A stretch of 64,000 nucleotides of DNA from Sinonovacula constricta (taxonomy: Eukaryota; Mollusca; Bivalvia; Cardiida; Solecurtidae), in NCBI GenBank assembly GCA_007844125.1, contig CM017558.1, positions 27,485,478-27,549,477 of the forward strand, written 5' to 3'. The position numbers and the translations under genes are program-made. This document shows positions 21,964-35,800 of this stretch, one piece after another (positions within the stretch are counted from its first letter, which is position 1; every line of letters starts with the position of its first letter). Below the pieces are notes generated by a model. The model saw nothing but the letters and a program-made list of their open reading frames with translations, made no database searches and was not told the origin of the DNA.

Positions 21964-22509
21964 GAGTGAAACCTCTGCACAGCAACATTTGGCGGGGGGC
22001 ACAGAAAATTGTTGCTGCTGAGAGGTGTTGCTGTGCAAGGGTCATCATTGACGCCAAGTTAAAATACCATATATAAAACATTATTTTAATTCAATATTAC
22101 CTTATGGATGTTTTAAAAATATCAAAATATGGTATCACGTATTCAAAATGCAGTTGAATAGCTGAAATATCAGAACTAAAGCAGCATACAAACTTACAGT
22201 GCAATTTGAAACGCAGTTAAAATCCTTATTAGTTTTATCTGAAAAGTCTTAAATAAAACAGAAGTTAGTGAAATTCAGAACTAAAATATGAAAGAAGATA
22301 AATGCATTAATATTTAGTCACCATAAATTGGAATTGTAAGCTGCAGATAAAGAGCAATCATTGCCTTTTTCACTTCTTGCAAAGGCACCAATATTTTTGT
22401 GGATTTAATAAATACATTATTAGTTACTATTGCCGTCAGTCAACCAAGATTCCATGCCAATTAACGAAAATGTGAAACTTCTCAAATAGCCCCCAGGTGG
22501 TGCTAAGAA

Positions 22510-22554
<45 letters not shown>

Positions 22555-22614
22555 AAAGTGTTGCTGCTTAGAGGTTGCTGCTGCTCAGAGATGCCTTTTG
22601 GAGAGGTTTTACTG
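21964..22614. mobile_element. Non-autonomous TA-flanked element with AAACCTCT ends
   Basis: Starts GAGTGAAACCTCT and ends AGAGGTTTTACTG, with TA on each side. These ends are typical of Tc1-mariner-pogo derived non-autonomous elements. Subterminal GTTGCTGCTGAGAGG-type blocks recur near both ends. It has no coding sequence and contains a run of 42 G at 22512-22553. Confidence 0.7.
22512..22553 (+). repeat. Poly-G run of 42 bases
   Basis: Uninterrupted G run within the TA-flanked element. Its assembled length may be unreliable because such runs are hard to sequence. Confidence 0.85.
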
Positions 22615-22616
22615 TA

Positions 22617-24066
22617 CATCAATTTAAAAATTATATTATATTAGGCAGCCAGCGCTTGACAGCAGGTATTATCATCACAAATTTCTTCTGAAGTACTGAT
22701 CTTCCACACATAATCTTGCGATGTTTGCATACATTGCAGTTCAGATCTAGTATTTGCAGGAAATTACTCGTTCAATTATAATTTAATTATATCGCTTGTG
22801 TTTTTATTAATTTAAAATGAATTATCTTTCTAAATGACAGAAGTAATTAGTTCAATGCTATTTATGTCTTTCTGTGGTTGTTGATGATTGTCACAGCAAG
22901 ATTTTTCTTTGACCTAATATCTCAGTCACTTACATTACCCTGTCAACAATTCATCCAGTCCAAGAACTTCGTTTCTAAGTCGAATTCATAATGAGCTACA
23001 CAAGAAAATGTTAAGGTCTTATTATTTTATACATCTTCATAACATGCTTGAATACAAACAACTACATATACAAAGCAGCTTCTTCACTTAAAAAAACAAC
23101 AACAAAACAACACCCGTCTTTGTGCGACGTAGAATGATCGTGCAAAACCGTTCAAGGATTCTTTCGATATATAACATAAGGAGAAGTTTATTTAATGTAC
23201 TGTCGAAAATTGTTTTGATAATTTAAACGATTTTCTAATGGAGACACATATGAGTCACTTTCACCGATCGATATTGCAAATAATATATAGCTCATTGCCC
23301 AAACTTAATGATAACACAATAGAGGTAATTGGTTACAGCATCAATTGAAATCACATGTTACTTGACGTTCGTTGAATTGTCCTTGCACACGAGTTATTAA
23401 TGAGTGTGATGTTGAAACACATGTTAAAAATAAACTTATTAAACTTAGATTTTAATTTAATCTGTGGCTTACCAAATATTATGAAGGTAAGGAGCGAGGA
23501 GGTTTTATAAAATCCGATTTTAAACAATACAGTCACCTATGATAGAAGACAAAGGTTCTAGAACATTAAGGATGCACCGATTCGAAAAACCTCGGATAAT
23601 TCAACCTCTCGGATGTAACTAGTTAGTCGGATCTCCTCGGCCATATTTCTCGAAACTACTTTTCTGACAGATCATTTATATCTATTCGACCATTTCCGGA
23701 ATCGCATTCCCGATGTTTTCCGAACGCTTACAGATGTGAAAACAAAGAAGACACTTCGAACGAAATCAGTCTAACAACACCATTGTTTTTGTTGTCCTAA
23801 CTTCTGTACACCTTCGACTTTCTTTCTTCAGTTTCCAGGATAACATCATTTTAGACGTAATCTTTTTCCTGCGAACAAAATGTCGCGATTCTGTAAGTAT
23901 CATTGTACCAGATACACTGAGGAATAATACTTTAAGCGGAATTTACCAAGTAGTTCCGCATGGATGTATCGACGTAGTAGTTGATTAAACATATATGACT
24001 AAATACTTATACGTGTCTTTAGATCTTGAAAATGACAAATGATTCATAACATTGATTGAAGGAATG
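22617..24066. other. Spacer at the 3' end of the SLC5-type gene
   Basis: No gene supported. Positions 23570-23970 hold a diverged plus-strand copy of dispersed family B (CTCTCGGATGTAAC, TTAGTCGGATCTCCTCGG and GCGAACAAAATGTCGCGATTC). The rest is AT-rich single-copy-looking sequence and would include the transporter's 3' untranslated region. Confidence 0.5.
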
Positions 24067-27000
24067 TTATCCAAAAATGATGTACAGCACAGTGAATGCT
24101 CCAATAAGTATGACAGCGTTCACATTGAGGAAAATATTAACTGACTTCCCCACGTTCATCATCAAGCGAAAACGTTCTTTCTTCTTTACTTCCTCATGCT
24201 CCTGTTCCTCGGCGTCTTCAGTCGTGACGTCGGCAACTTGTTTGAAAGTTAGTTTGTCCTGTTGTTCACGAACTGTAAACCTGGCAGCCACTTCTGAAAT
24301 GTTAAAATGTATGAAAGAGTTTTGCGTTGTGATAAGCACTGTGAAGAATGTATAGTTTTCGTGGCATCTTTCGTAAATCCTTCCAATGCCCTGTCCGTCA
24401 GTTTCAATAAATCATTAACTGTTCCCAGCATTCACAAAATGAAAACATAGTCTTTATTTTTGTAAAGCAATTAAACCATCAAATAGTATTGAAAATTATT
24501 TAATTGATGATTTTGATTCAATAATCGTTAAAATTAGTAAAAGATACAAATGTTAAAAATGGCAGCATGCAGGGTTTGAACCGGGGGCAATGGCAGTGTT
24601 GGTGTTCTTTTATTTATTTGACATTTTATGTGACAAGTGATTTTGCGCCAGCGGTTTATATACTTCATTTTTATGGAACCATTGTTATCAGGTAATAATC
24701 AATACCAAGTTATTGTCCACTTTCAAGCTACTGCTCGTTCAGCCGACTTTACAGTTTAACTTCTGGTCATTGAGTGATTTTGTAAATCCCGTACTATGGC
24801 AGCCGACTTATGTCGCTGCGAAGTCATATCGTTGACCTAAATAACCCTCGCAGATACCTCTTTATACACATGGGTGGAGTGGAGCAATTCGAGGTTTTCT
24901 TGCGGTGTCCGGAATTAGATGCGGTGTCATGCTGCTCCATTGTATACTGATATACCTGTCTATCTTAAAATCGACGAATGTTGTTCTTTAAATGCATATA
25001 TTGATTTGAAGAAAACAACAACACGAATCTTACTTTTATCTTGATCTCTACCCAATTTGCCGTCTTCTGCTGTGTTTTTTCCACCTTCAGGTTCGCGAAG
25101 CATTGTCCTACCGAAACGAAGGACGCTAGGCAGAGTGAGACCGCTCACCTGAGAGAGTACAAAGTTTATGATTACTATTGATATTCAAGGTGTGAAAAAA
25201 TATATGCAGTATATTATTTTATACAGAAGGAAAAGATCTACCAGATGTCATAATTTTGCATTTTTTACACAAACATTCAAGATTTTACAAGAACACAAAA
25301 CTGCAAATCTTTAACGACTTTTCTTCGATTCCTACGAATACAAGACATATTCGTTACGAATACATTTTTACTATTTACGATATCGGCTGTTCTTGAGCAA
25401 ATAAACAGCTTATGTTTTTCTAAGGAAATCCCGATTGCTTAAAATCCACAACTACTCACTAAGAATATATGCGAATTAATTCAGAACTTTATGAACTGAT
25501 AACGATTCAACTATGATCTCCAAAAGGTTACTAATACATCGTTTTACACATTTACTGTTTCACGTTACCGTTGCTGTCTGTTCACAAGTTATTTTATGAT
25601 AATATTTTAATTTCAAACGATAATCATAATCGTGCACCACGGCCGGACACAGTATGCAAAGTCTGTTTCTACCGATATAAAAAGTATTTTCTATCGCTTA
25701 CCCTAGTTATATATAGATATTGATTTATATACAAAATCGTGGATACTTAGATCTGTTTGTTCCGGTTCGACGTGTTTGGAGCTGCATATATCTTGCACGA
25801 CGAAGTTTGCATTTAAGATTATTCTCATTCCCTAGTGAGTACTTTTAAGGTGTATATCAATTGCCGCTTAAAGATTGGTTAAAATCGCCTGATTTTGCAC
25901 GGTCCAATTGTTGCGTGGTTTGCGGGGTGCATTAAGAAAAATCGTAGATAAGCAAACCGAACACGGATACACTAAACTAAATATCACAATGAATCCCAAA
26001 TATTCTGAACTATAAACACACCGTACTCGCTTTACAAATCATTGAAAGTACAAAATGTCGCACAACTACAGTTGTATTAAGAGTAACATTCCCGACAAAA
26101 TTTTAAAACGTGTCCCTAGCTGATCGGACGTGAATCAAATTATATGCGACTTGCGCTTATACTAACTAGAAATTTAAACACACACTTAAGCTATGGTCTA
26201 AAATCTAAAGCAACGTTCTGCTTTTGCCACTATTACCATGTGAGGACTGGACCTGCTTGTAGTGAAGCTGAGCACCACACAGACGATGGAGGAGAAGAGG
26301 AACATAATGGCGGAGAAGTAGGTAAAATGGAGAGTGATGATGGCGGGTCGCGTGTCTGGTTTCCCGCATCCGGGTCCCGGGTAGACATAGTCCAGTACTA
26401 GCCGTGTCAGACCAAGCACCTGACCGGAGACGATGCCCCAGAAGGCTCCCTAAAATGTAGCCGTGTGTTGTTTGTGTCGTTGACATTGATACGTTATTAA
26501 ACATAACTAACACGTCGTTCTTTTTAACGAAAATAATGACTTAGTTTTTATCATAAGGAAGTAAGACAAACATGAACTTTTAAGCAGCTCCGCCTTATCT
26601 GACAAAATGCATGGTAGCAATTAATGAAATAAATTGGGCTGTTTTATTTGTTCTTATAATATATCAGCGCTTGGGCTGTTTTATTTGTTCTTATAATATG
26701 TCAGCGCTTGTGCTGTTTTATTTCAAACTAATCTCTCGTTCGGAATTTTTATTTTTACGTTGCCGAGGCTTTTATCTATTGTACATACTGTACATATGTT
26801 TATAGTTTATTCTATTACTAGTTATTATGTATGTATATAAGTTCATTGTATCTGTTTTAACTCCCGATGCAGGTGCTTACTGTTAGTTGTTTCACTTTGA
26901 TGGGATATTGTTATTTACACTGTTTCTTTGCTAGAAAAGCCTTCGGAAAGTGCGAGGTTGGAGCGCTCCACAAACCAGGTTTAAGCACCCCATCGGCCTT

Positions 27001-30000
27001 TTTGCCGATTTACCGTTCCAAGGCAGTAACTGAAGGTTTTTCTTTATGTGTGTTATGTCTCGTCTCTGTCTTTTTGTCACATTTACATTTACTTTGTTTG
27101 CCTTTGTCTACTGGTAGATAAAATTAAAATATCTGTGGAAGTTTTAACAGGACCTTTTCTTATACCTATTGAAACGTCATTAGCTCGAGTATTTTCCCAA
27201 TCTGCCTGAATTTATGTCAACTGATTGTTTCTATTAGAGTTTGTGAACATCTTAATGCCTAAATGTACTAACTACAGTGTTGTCAATTGAGTTAGCCTTC
27301 AACTGTCTAATACGTTTTTACTGAATTATGATAATATTGAATAAATAAGAAAAAGACAATCATTGAATGATATAAGCGTTTCTAAAATATCACTGTAGAA
27401 AACTGTCACTCACTTGTTCATTAATCCGTGGGATTAACACGGCCAACAAAAAGACGGCACACAGAGGAGGGGCAATGTACCCATTCACCGCTTGGATGTA
27501 GATGAAGAGTTGTGCCCCTTGAGCGGACCTGATCAACGGGATCCAGGCTATACTGACACCGACAAGCACAACGACGAAGACCCTGAAGCCAGTTCATGAG
27601 TTCGAGTTAAAATTAAATATAAGTCTCCAAGTTATATGTTCATTTGATAAAAAAGCTTATACTTTGTTTTCCTGAAGTAAATTAACATGTCAACTACATT
27701 TTCTTTAAGTTTTATGAACCGCGCGGTGCCAAACTTGTACAAAGATACATCGGTAACTTACAATATGCATAACGGAAACGGTTCACTCAGAGGCGTATCA
27801 GTTGATTGCAGATCATATAACTTAGTGACCTACATGACGTTGCAGTCCGCAATTTTAGGATAACATATATATTTTATTTTCGAAAATACTCTTTAAAAGA
27901 CCAGTTTAAATCCATAAAGTTATATCATTGCAAAGTTACACCTTTGATTTATGAACTGCATTTAAACACTTTCAATTTTAATTATTCCTTATGAACTTAT
28001 CAAAAACATACCTTCCTGAGATAAGGAGTTCTTTGTCAGAGGCACGTGGGCGGTATCGTTTCCAGATGTCCATGGTGAACAGTGTGGCGGCGCTGTTGAA
28101 CACTGACGTCAGTGACGACATCAGGGCAGACATCATGACGGCCAGCATCAAGCCCTTCAAACCTACCCCAGGTGGAATTGATGCGTAAGTTTTAAAATAG
28201 TATCTATCGGCTTGCATGATTAGCATTCCATTAAATCGGTTGATTTGGTCTACATACAGCTGCAAGCATTAATAAATACAGCACATACTGTTTATTCAGA
28301 TTGTTTTCATATTCTTGTAGTAGTGTAGCAATTGAACTGGGGTCTTACAAAGCTGCATCGTTTCACTAAACAATGTGTTTATGTGTAAGGTTCTTAAAGC
28401 GATAAAATTATCAAAATTAATTAAACGATAGTCACGCACCTACAGGCGCCAGATCGAGCACCAGTTTTGGGTAGGCAATATTGGAGCAGCCTGACTCGTT
28501 GTCGCAGACCGCCTTACAAACCGCAGGATCTACACACGCCACCTCGTCTAGAAAGAAGCATACATGTACAATTACATATACTGTTGGTGATAGAAACCGC
28601 ATTCACCACTCGCTGCCACTGACCGCCTTAAACACCACAGGTTCTATACACGCTACCTCGTCTAGAAATTTACATACATGTTCCTTTCATCATTCAATGT
28701 ATACTTGTATCAAAGAAAACAAACACAAATAATATAATTACTATTTGTAATTGTAGTAGCACTTGGGCAACCAACTGAATTATATGTTAGAACAACATAT
28801 TTAAACAAGCCATCTTACAAACCACTTTCAATATCTGCAATGCAATTTGTATGAAACATTGTACGCATTATGCATAAAACAAGTAACCTTCAATTTTTAT
28901 ATATAATATTAAATAAACTCTCATTTAAAAATACCCTTAACGGCAATAAAACTTAAACTAAAAATTAACCGTGTATCACTGACGGCTGCCCGAAGCTGAA
29001 TGACTTACATGTATCTACTAGAAAAGCCGCACGAAGTGCACGTGCGTTACAGCGACACCTACCGTATATATCTCACGACAAGGGAAATTATTTATCTGCT
29101 TATTCATTTCAATCAAACGCAGAAAAATACATTACAGTTACGGTTGATATGTCTACAGAACTACTTACACCACTCGCTGTCCTAGACCGCCTTACACACC
29201 CCGGGGTCTACACTCGCTACTTCTTTTACCATTTAAATGTACGGTGAAAGTATTTTAAGGGCCTCAATGCGTCTAAGTGTGAAGACAACTCAGTTTACTT
29301 GCATTAGAATCAGTTTTAATCATGAAGAATCAGGTGGACATGCAGATTAACTGACCTGGATACAGGATACGGCTGATCATCCCGGGGAATATCATTAGAA
29401 ACAGCGGAAGGATCTTCAAATAGCCTGCCAAGATTGTTGCGCCACGCGCATGTGCAATATTCTTGGCAGCGAGCGTCCTCTGTACGATTACCTGTAATAA
29501 AATATTAATCAGCAAAATGGGTATGTAAGGTTACTGCTTAATTGCTTCAAAAAGTTTTAACTGATCAACAATTGCTTTCAGTACAAGAAAACTTACTGTA
29601 AGTCACGTATTACTTCTAATCAATATCTGATCTGATTATATGTGGAGATGCTGTCCTTAGAAGGTGTCGTCTTTAGGTTGCGTGAATCAAAAGAATCGCA
29701 ATACTTTTTCAAACTTTTTGGCCTTTTTAGTTTACGTAAGGTTACTGCTTAATTGCTTCAAAAAAATTTAACTGATCAACAATTGTTTTCAGTACAAGAA
29801 AACTTACTGTAAGTCACGTATTACTTCTAATCAATATCTGATCTGATTATATGTGGAGATGCTGTCCTTAAAAGGTGTCGTCTTTAGGTTAAGTGAATCA
29901 AAAGCATCGCAATACTTTTTCAAACTTTTTGGCCTTTTTAGTTTAAAATCCTCTTCTATCTCCAATCTGCGCATGCGGTAATTTACGTCAGGCTTATGCG

Positions 30001-32849
30001 TCAGACTCAAACAATACACTGATTGGCTCGATATTGACGCAATAATTTAAATACACATATTGTGTGTTTCTATCTATCAAGTGTAAACACAAAACTGTAA
30101 CGGATGATGATGATGATGATAATGATGATGATAATGATGATGATGAAGATGATGATATTGATGATGATGATGATGATGATGATAATGACGATGATGAGAC
30201 GACGACGACGACAATGATGATGTTGATTATTACGATGATGATGAAGATGATGAAGATGACATACCTGGTCGGTACACCAGTACCAGAGGGAGCACAGTGT
30301 GGAGCGGATGAGCACCCCTGGCCACGGCAGATCAGCGTGGACAGGGTCCCGTAAGATGTGGAAGGCATCGTCACGTGGGTGGCCACACGTTGTGTTGGAC
30401 ACCGTTGTGTTGGTTACCGCGGCAATTGCCTCGAAATATTTGTCATACAGCGCGAAGAAACCACCAACTTCAGTAAATGCTTTAGTAGGCCGGAAAACAC
30501 ACATTGTTAAAAGTTTTAGTTATTGTGCAAACGCACATAAATAAGAAAATATCGCAAGGAAATTTGTGAGGTATAGTAGCTGTTTGAATTGCATAACTTA
30601 ACGTCGGGCTTATTGTGTTGGAGGTGTTTTAGGATTTGCCACATCGTCCGAGCCGTTTCCAATGCCTTTATAGACAACTTACTGCTTTACGACCTTACCC
30701 CTATGACATTCTTGTTTATAGTACACACATTGAGTATTTTTGTTAATGATCACAACAATGTTACTTGTGCAGTGTGGCGGTCGTAAAAATCTCCCCGTGC
30801 ATGTAATCTATGTTGTCATTTAACTTGATTTAAGTCATCCTATAGGGATTTTTACGTGTATTTCTTTTGATGGACATTGGACGTTGGTTCCTCAATTCCA
30901 TCTTCAGATGAACAGGATGCTACAACCAAATATATTTCTCTGGTCATGTTTTTTTTTCTTGATTCAAAAAGTTTATTTCACTTATAATCAACCATTTTTG
31001 TTTTTGTTCTTTTCTGGTCGAAATAATACCCCTTTATTTTCTGATCACTGTGGACATAATTTTTCGATGACGTCACTACTTTCGTCATAACATATTAAAG
31101 AAAACATCAGCGCTCGGACATTTTTGTATTCAAATAGATCCGTTTTCTTTTCATTGCTTGCATTTGAGAAACCCATCAGGAAGTGTGAGGTTAGAGCTCT
31201 GTATAACCGGTTAAAGCACCCCAGTCGGCCCATATTTCCTACTGACCGTTCCAAGGCGGTAACTGTCGGGTTTGCTCTTTTAGAATCATAAAAAAATGTT
31301 CTTACTTTTCATTTGACTTGCACGTGAAATACCTTTGTCCTGTGCCTTTTTCTAATTTCATATATGTTGCCATACTCATAGGACTTTGTCATATATTCTT
31401 ATTTATAATCCTTCCTGTCGTGATATCACAGCATATTGGTGTCTAGGGCAGGGACTAAAGAATGTCATTTTCAATGCCGTTAACAGAACTTGGTGAATTG
31501 TAAAACCACGTGCCTTGCTGGGATCTTTTTTTTTTCATGAAACAACAAAGTAAACAAAAACACTGATCTCTGTTTGAGATTATATCATTTTTTTTAACCG
31601 AGAACGATGCATTGATTGTTTACTCCTCAGCCACCTCGCATTGTGTTTTCGAGTTCCGGTCGGTGCGAGAAAGAGTTTCTCGCCGCACTGAGAAAAGCCT
31701 TTGTATTTTATCAGAATTTTGGCTGAAGTCTTCATCTACTCATAAATGGAAATCGCTAATTTGTTAGTAATATTGTAGTTGCGATGTATTGTAAAATCCG
31801 AACTAAAACCAAATCATTACCCAGAGCGGATAGAACAATGGACCCTACTACCATGATGACTGTCTGCAGAGAGTCTGTGTACACGACCGCCGATAATCCG
31901 CCTGGAAAATGAGGTATAAATTATAAAGCATGCATGTGTGGAATACAACACATACAATTCACGGTAAATTGTTCTCAGCAACATAAACTCCTCATTTAAG
32001 CATTGATAACCAGTATTAAAATAGCCAGGCTAAAGATTGAGATTTTCACCAAAGACCTTTAGAGGAATCAAGCACTTAAACTCATCGGCCACGACAGTGC
32101 CACAATTTATGGCCTTGACGTAAAGGAAAGCTTTGCTATAAAATACAATATAAGCAGCGTTTATAAAGGTAAAGATGTTTGAAGGTATTTAAAAAAAACA
32201 AAAGACCATTGGACAATGGCTGCGGAGAATGTGTTGTGACGTAAGAGCAGGTGAAATGTGTTGTGACAGTCGGGCTAAGATGAATGCGGACTTTGAAAGC
32301 GGTGTGATGTTTTGAGATTTTAGGCGAAGATGGGTGTTGCATGATATTTAGCGGTTGAGACAGGACATGAAACAGCGCAGCGTTGCCATCTGAAACTTGT
32401 CAAAATCACCAATCTTTCTTTAAATATGATAAAGTCTATATATTTAGAAGAGGAGACCTAACCCGCTATGGTGTAGACGGCAGTAATGGCGAGCAGGATA
32501 AAGATGGCAAGATAGGTGTTCCAGCCGAGGGCTTGTTGGATAAACACGGCGCCAGCGTATATATCAACCTGGATATGGAAAAGTAGGGTAACTAAAATGC
32601 TCGTGGTATTACTACCCACAAAGAGAACTTTATAGTCGAATATTTTACATTAAGATATTTCTTTAAACATTAATAAGTTATTATATTATATAGCATGGGA
32701 ATGAATTTCAACATTCAAATGGTTTATATCTAAACTGTTTTTACTTGTAGAAATATTATTACATTTCTGTTGGATGGTAAATCTTATAAACATGATTATT
32801 GGGTAGTTTATCGATATTTTATGACAATATAAATGTTAAAAAGCAGACG

Positions 32850-32886
<37 letters not shown>

Positions 32887-35800
32887 GATATCTGTGCAAA
32901 ACAGGTAAAAGGAGAAAGCGTAACCATGGTAACAAGATGATTTTAATACCGATATTTTTGTGATAATACAAAGAATCGTGGCCACGACACTGCAGTACAG
33001 ACGGATCCTTTTCCCGCCGAATCTTCTCTCCAGATACTCAGGTGTGGTGTAAATCTGCAATGATATCAGCCGGTCATCGCAAAACACATTATATGATTTC
33101 ATTCATACAGCTTACGTGTTAAAATTAGGTCATGGCATACGTCAGCCTATTGTAGTTCTATTTTTTAAAGGCCATTAACATCAAATATTTCGTTAAATAT
33201 TCAGTTGGTCTTTTAATAGTCGGATATAGTTGTTCATTGATTAGTTGCATGTTTTAGTTTATAAACCGAGTTACACATTCTACTTTTTGTAATAATTTTC
33301 CACCTACCCCCGACGTCAAATAGACAGGCAGGAACAACCATCCCAACAGCAAAAGTAGAACGACGGCCTGAAACAAAAAATAATTTACTGCATATAATAG
33401 AACTTCTTGAAAAATGAAAAAAAAAACAATAACAATTACTGCCGATAAAATGTAATCCTTTTCGTGCTTAATGTTTTGGTGAGCTAATTGCAATTGTTGG
33501 GGTCGACTAAGCCGATGTTTACCTTTGTGCTCGCATGGTAGTGAGTTCGAGTTTTCTGATAACTGTGATGTATTTAATTTTTGTTTATGTGGAGGTGTAG
33601 TATTATGTACGTGCCTGTGTGTGCGCGCGATGTGTGTGTTACCTTTGATTGTCTGCCCAGGACAAATATTTATTTTATTTAGTCAAAAAAGCTAGTTTCC
33701 TAATAACAAATATGTCCAACAGTTTGGATTTATTGCATTTAATATTGTTGTCAATCTGAAATAATTTTACAACGAGAATAAACACCACAGACTTCACAAG
33801 TGCACTCTTATTTTATTTATTGTAATTAAAAATATTTGGGTAAACAAGATCTGATGCGACCAAACAAATAGTTCGAGGGACGCGTTTAAAAGTCATTTTA
33901 GCCTGACAGGTAAGTACATTGATTAAATACGAAACTTCACAAATTAGCTGTGAACTTACTCCCCACTCGAAAGCTACGACGGCGATACCTGACTTGGCCC
34001 CACTTCCTGCCAGACCTATAAAATGTTCACTGCCGATGTTACTGGCAAACAGCGAGAATCCGATCTGTGAATAAAAACAAATATATTAGGACCAGTGTAA
34101 AATATTCTCATTGTTTATCAACACAGTGCCCACTGCCGATGTTACTGGCAAACAGCGAGAATCCGATCTGTGAATAAAAACAAATATATTAGGACCAGTG
34201 TAAAATATTCTCATTGTTAATCATCACGGAGCCCACTGCCGATGTTACTGGCAAGCAGTGAGAACCTGACCTGTGGAGTCAAACACACAGATTTCGACCA
34301 GTTGCAAATATAGTGATAGTTTATCATCACGGAGCCAACTGCCGATGTTACTGGCAAGCAGTGAGAACCTGACCTGTGGAGACAAACATACAGATTTCGA
34401 CCAGTTGCAAATATAGTGATAGTTTATCATCACGGAGCCCAGTGCCGATGTTACTGGCAAACAGCGAGAACCCGACCTTTCGAGTCAAACACACAGATTT
34501 CGACCAGTGGCAAATATTGTCATAGTGTCTCGCAGAATTTGCACAAGTTATTAAGTGTATCAAAACCATCATTCGAAGATGTTGCTGGTAAGTTGACCAG
34601 TAATGAAATAGATATCAACGATTGCATAAATTCAAGCTCAAATTTGATACATAAAATTTCAATAACCTGCTTTGATAGAAGAACACGTCGAAAAAAGAAA
34701 CAATAAACTAAATCGAACTTCTTCATGGTTCGATAATAAAGGTCGAGAAGCAAAAAGAAATTCTAAATGAGTGTTTAACGAGCAGCTTAGTGAAAGCAAC
34801 AAAATGATAGTTTTAGAAAATAAAACTAACAACACAAAATTTAAAAAAAAAACATGTATAACAAAAATATGGACAAATTGGTTTGAGCCGGCCGGGGTTT
34901 GAACCCGCGATCTCCCGCAATCCGACGCTCTACCACCTGAGCTATTGAGGCCGGTTTAATAATAATTAGGATGATGATCTAGAAACACTATTTGAACATT
35001 TTTCTATAATTAGAAATATGCCCGGGTCTCAGTATTGTCAAAATCACTATAAAAACACCTCTCGGGAGGAAACACTGTATGTTGACGAGCTTGATATTCC
35101 ATTTACTGTCATTTAAATACAGAAAACGATAAGATGCTTGAAACGCAAAAAAAAGAGCAATGAAAAAATAGGTGCAGATTTTTTCATTGATGCTAAGGAC
35201 TTTATCTAGCAATTTCTATGTACGATATATATGTAATTTTTGACAAGGTCACGTTCCCTTAATCATGGGCTGAATGTAGATTAGTCCCTATACACAAAAG
35301 GTGATAGAAAAATGCAGCTAATTACAGAGGTATAACTATAATAAATACCTTGTCAAAATTAAAAACATCTCTGCGTATCAGACTTAATGAACGGACAGAA
35401 CATAAATGCGTGTTTTCACAATCGCAATTTCGATTTCGGAATAAGCGATTTACTGCTGATGTCGTGTTTATACTACACACTATTATACAAAAGGTAATGT
35501 CAAAACAAGAAAAAATTGTGGTCAATCTCATTAAAATCACATCCTAACTTACGCTTCATTACTTTCCGCTGGTTAGGATCTGATAACATCCCGATAAAGG
35601 TCGCCTCGAAGTGACCTTTAAGTTATAAATATTAATGAGCCGATGACGTCAAACTTGACCAATCAGAAACCTCGTTACGAAACAAGTTCGTCTAATCTTT
35701 CAACACGGCGGCATCCATACCTTTCGATCAGTTATATCCCAACATTTTGCAGCCGACTTCATTGGCTAATGAAAAGGTCATATTGAGGTGACACCTAATG

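Noticed and set aside
34887..34954. Possible functional tRNA gene
   Set aside because: Boxes A and B are present, but the acceptor strands and anticodon stem do not pair. It fits a SINE head inside a degenerate LINE.
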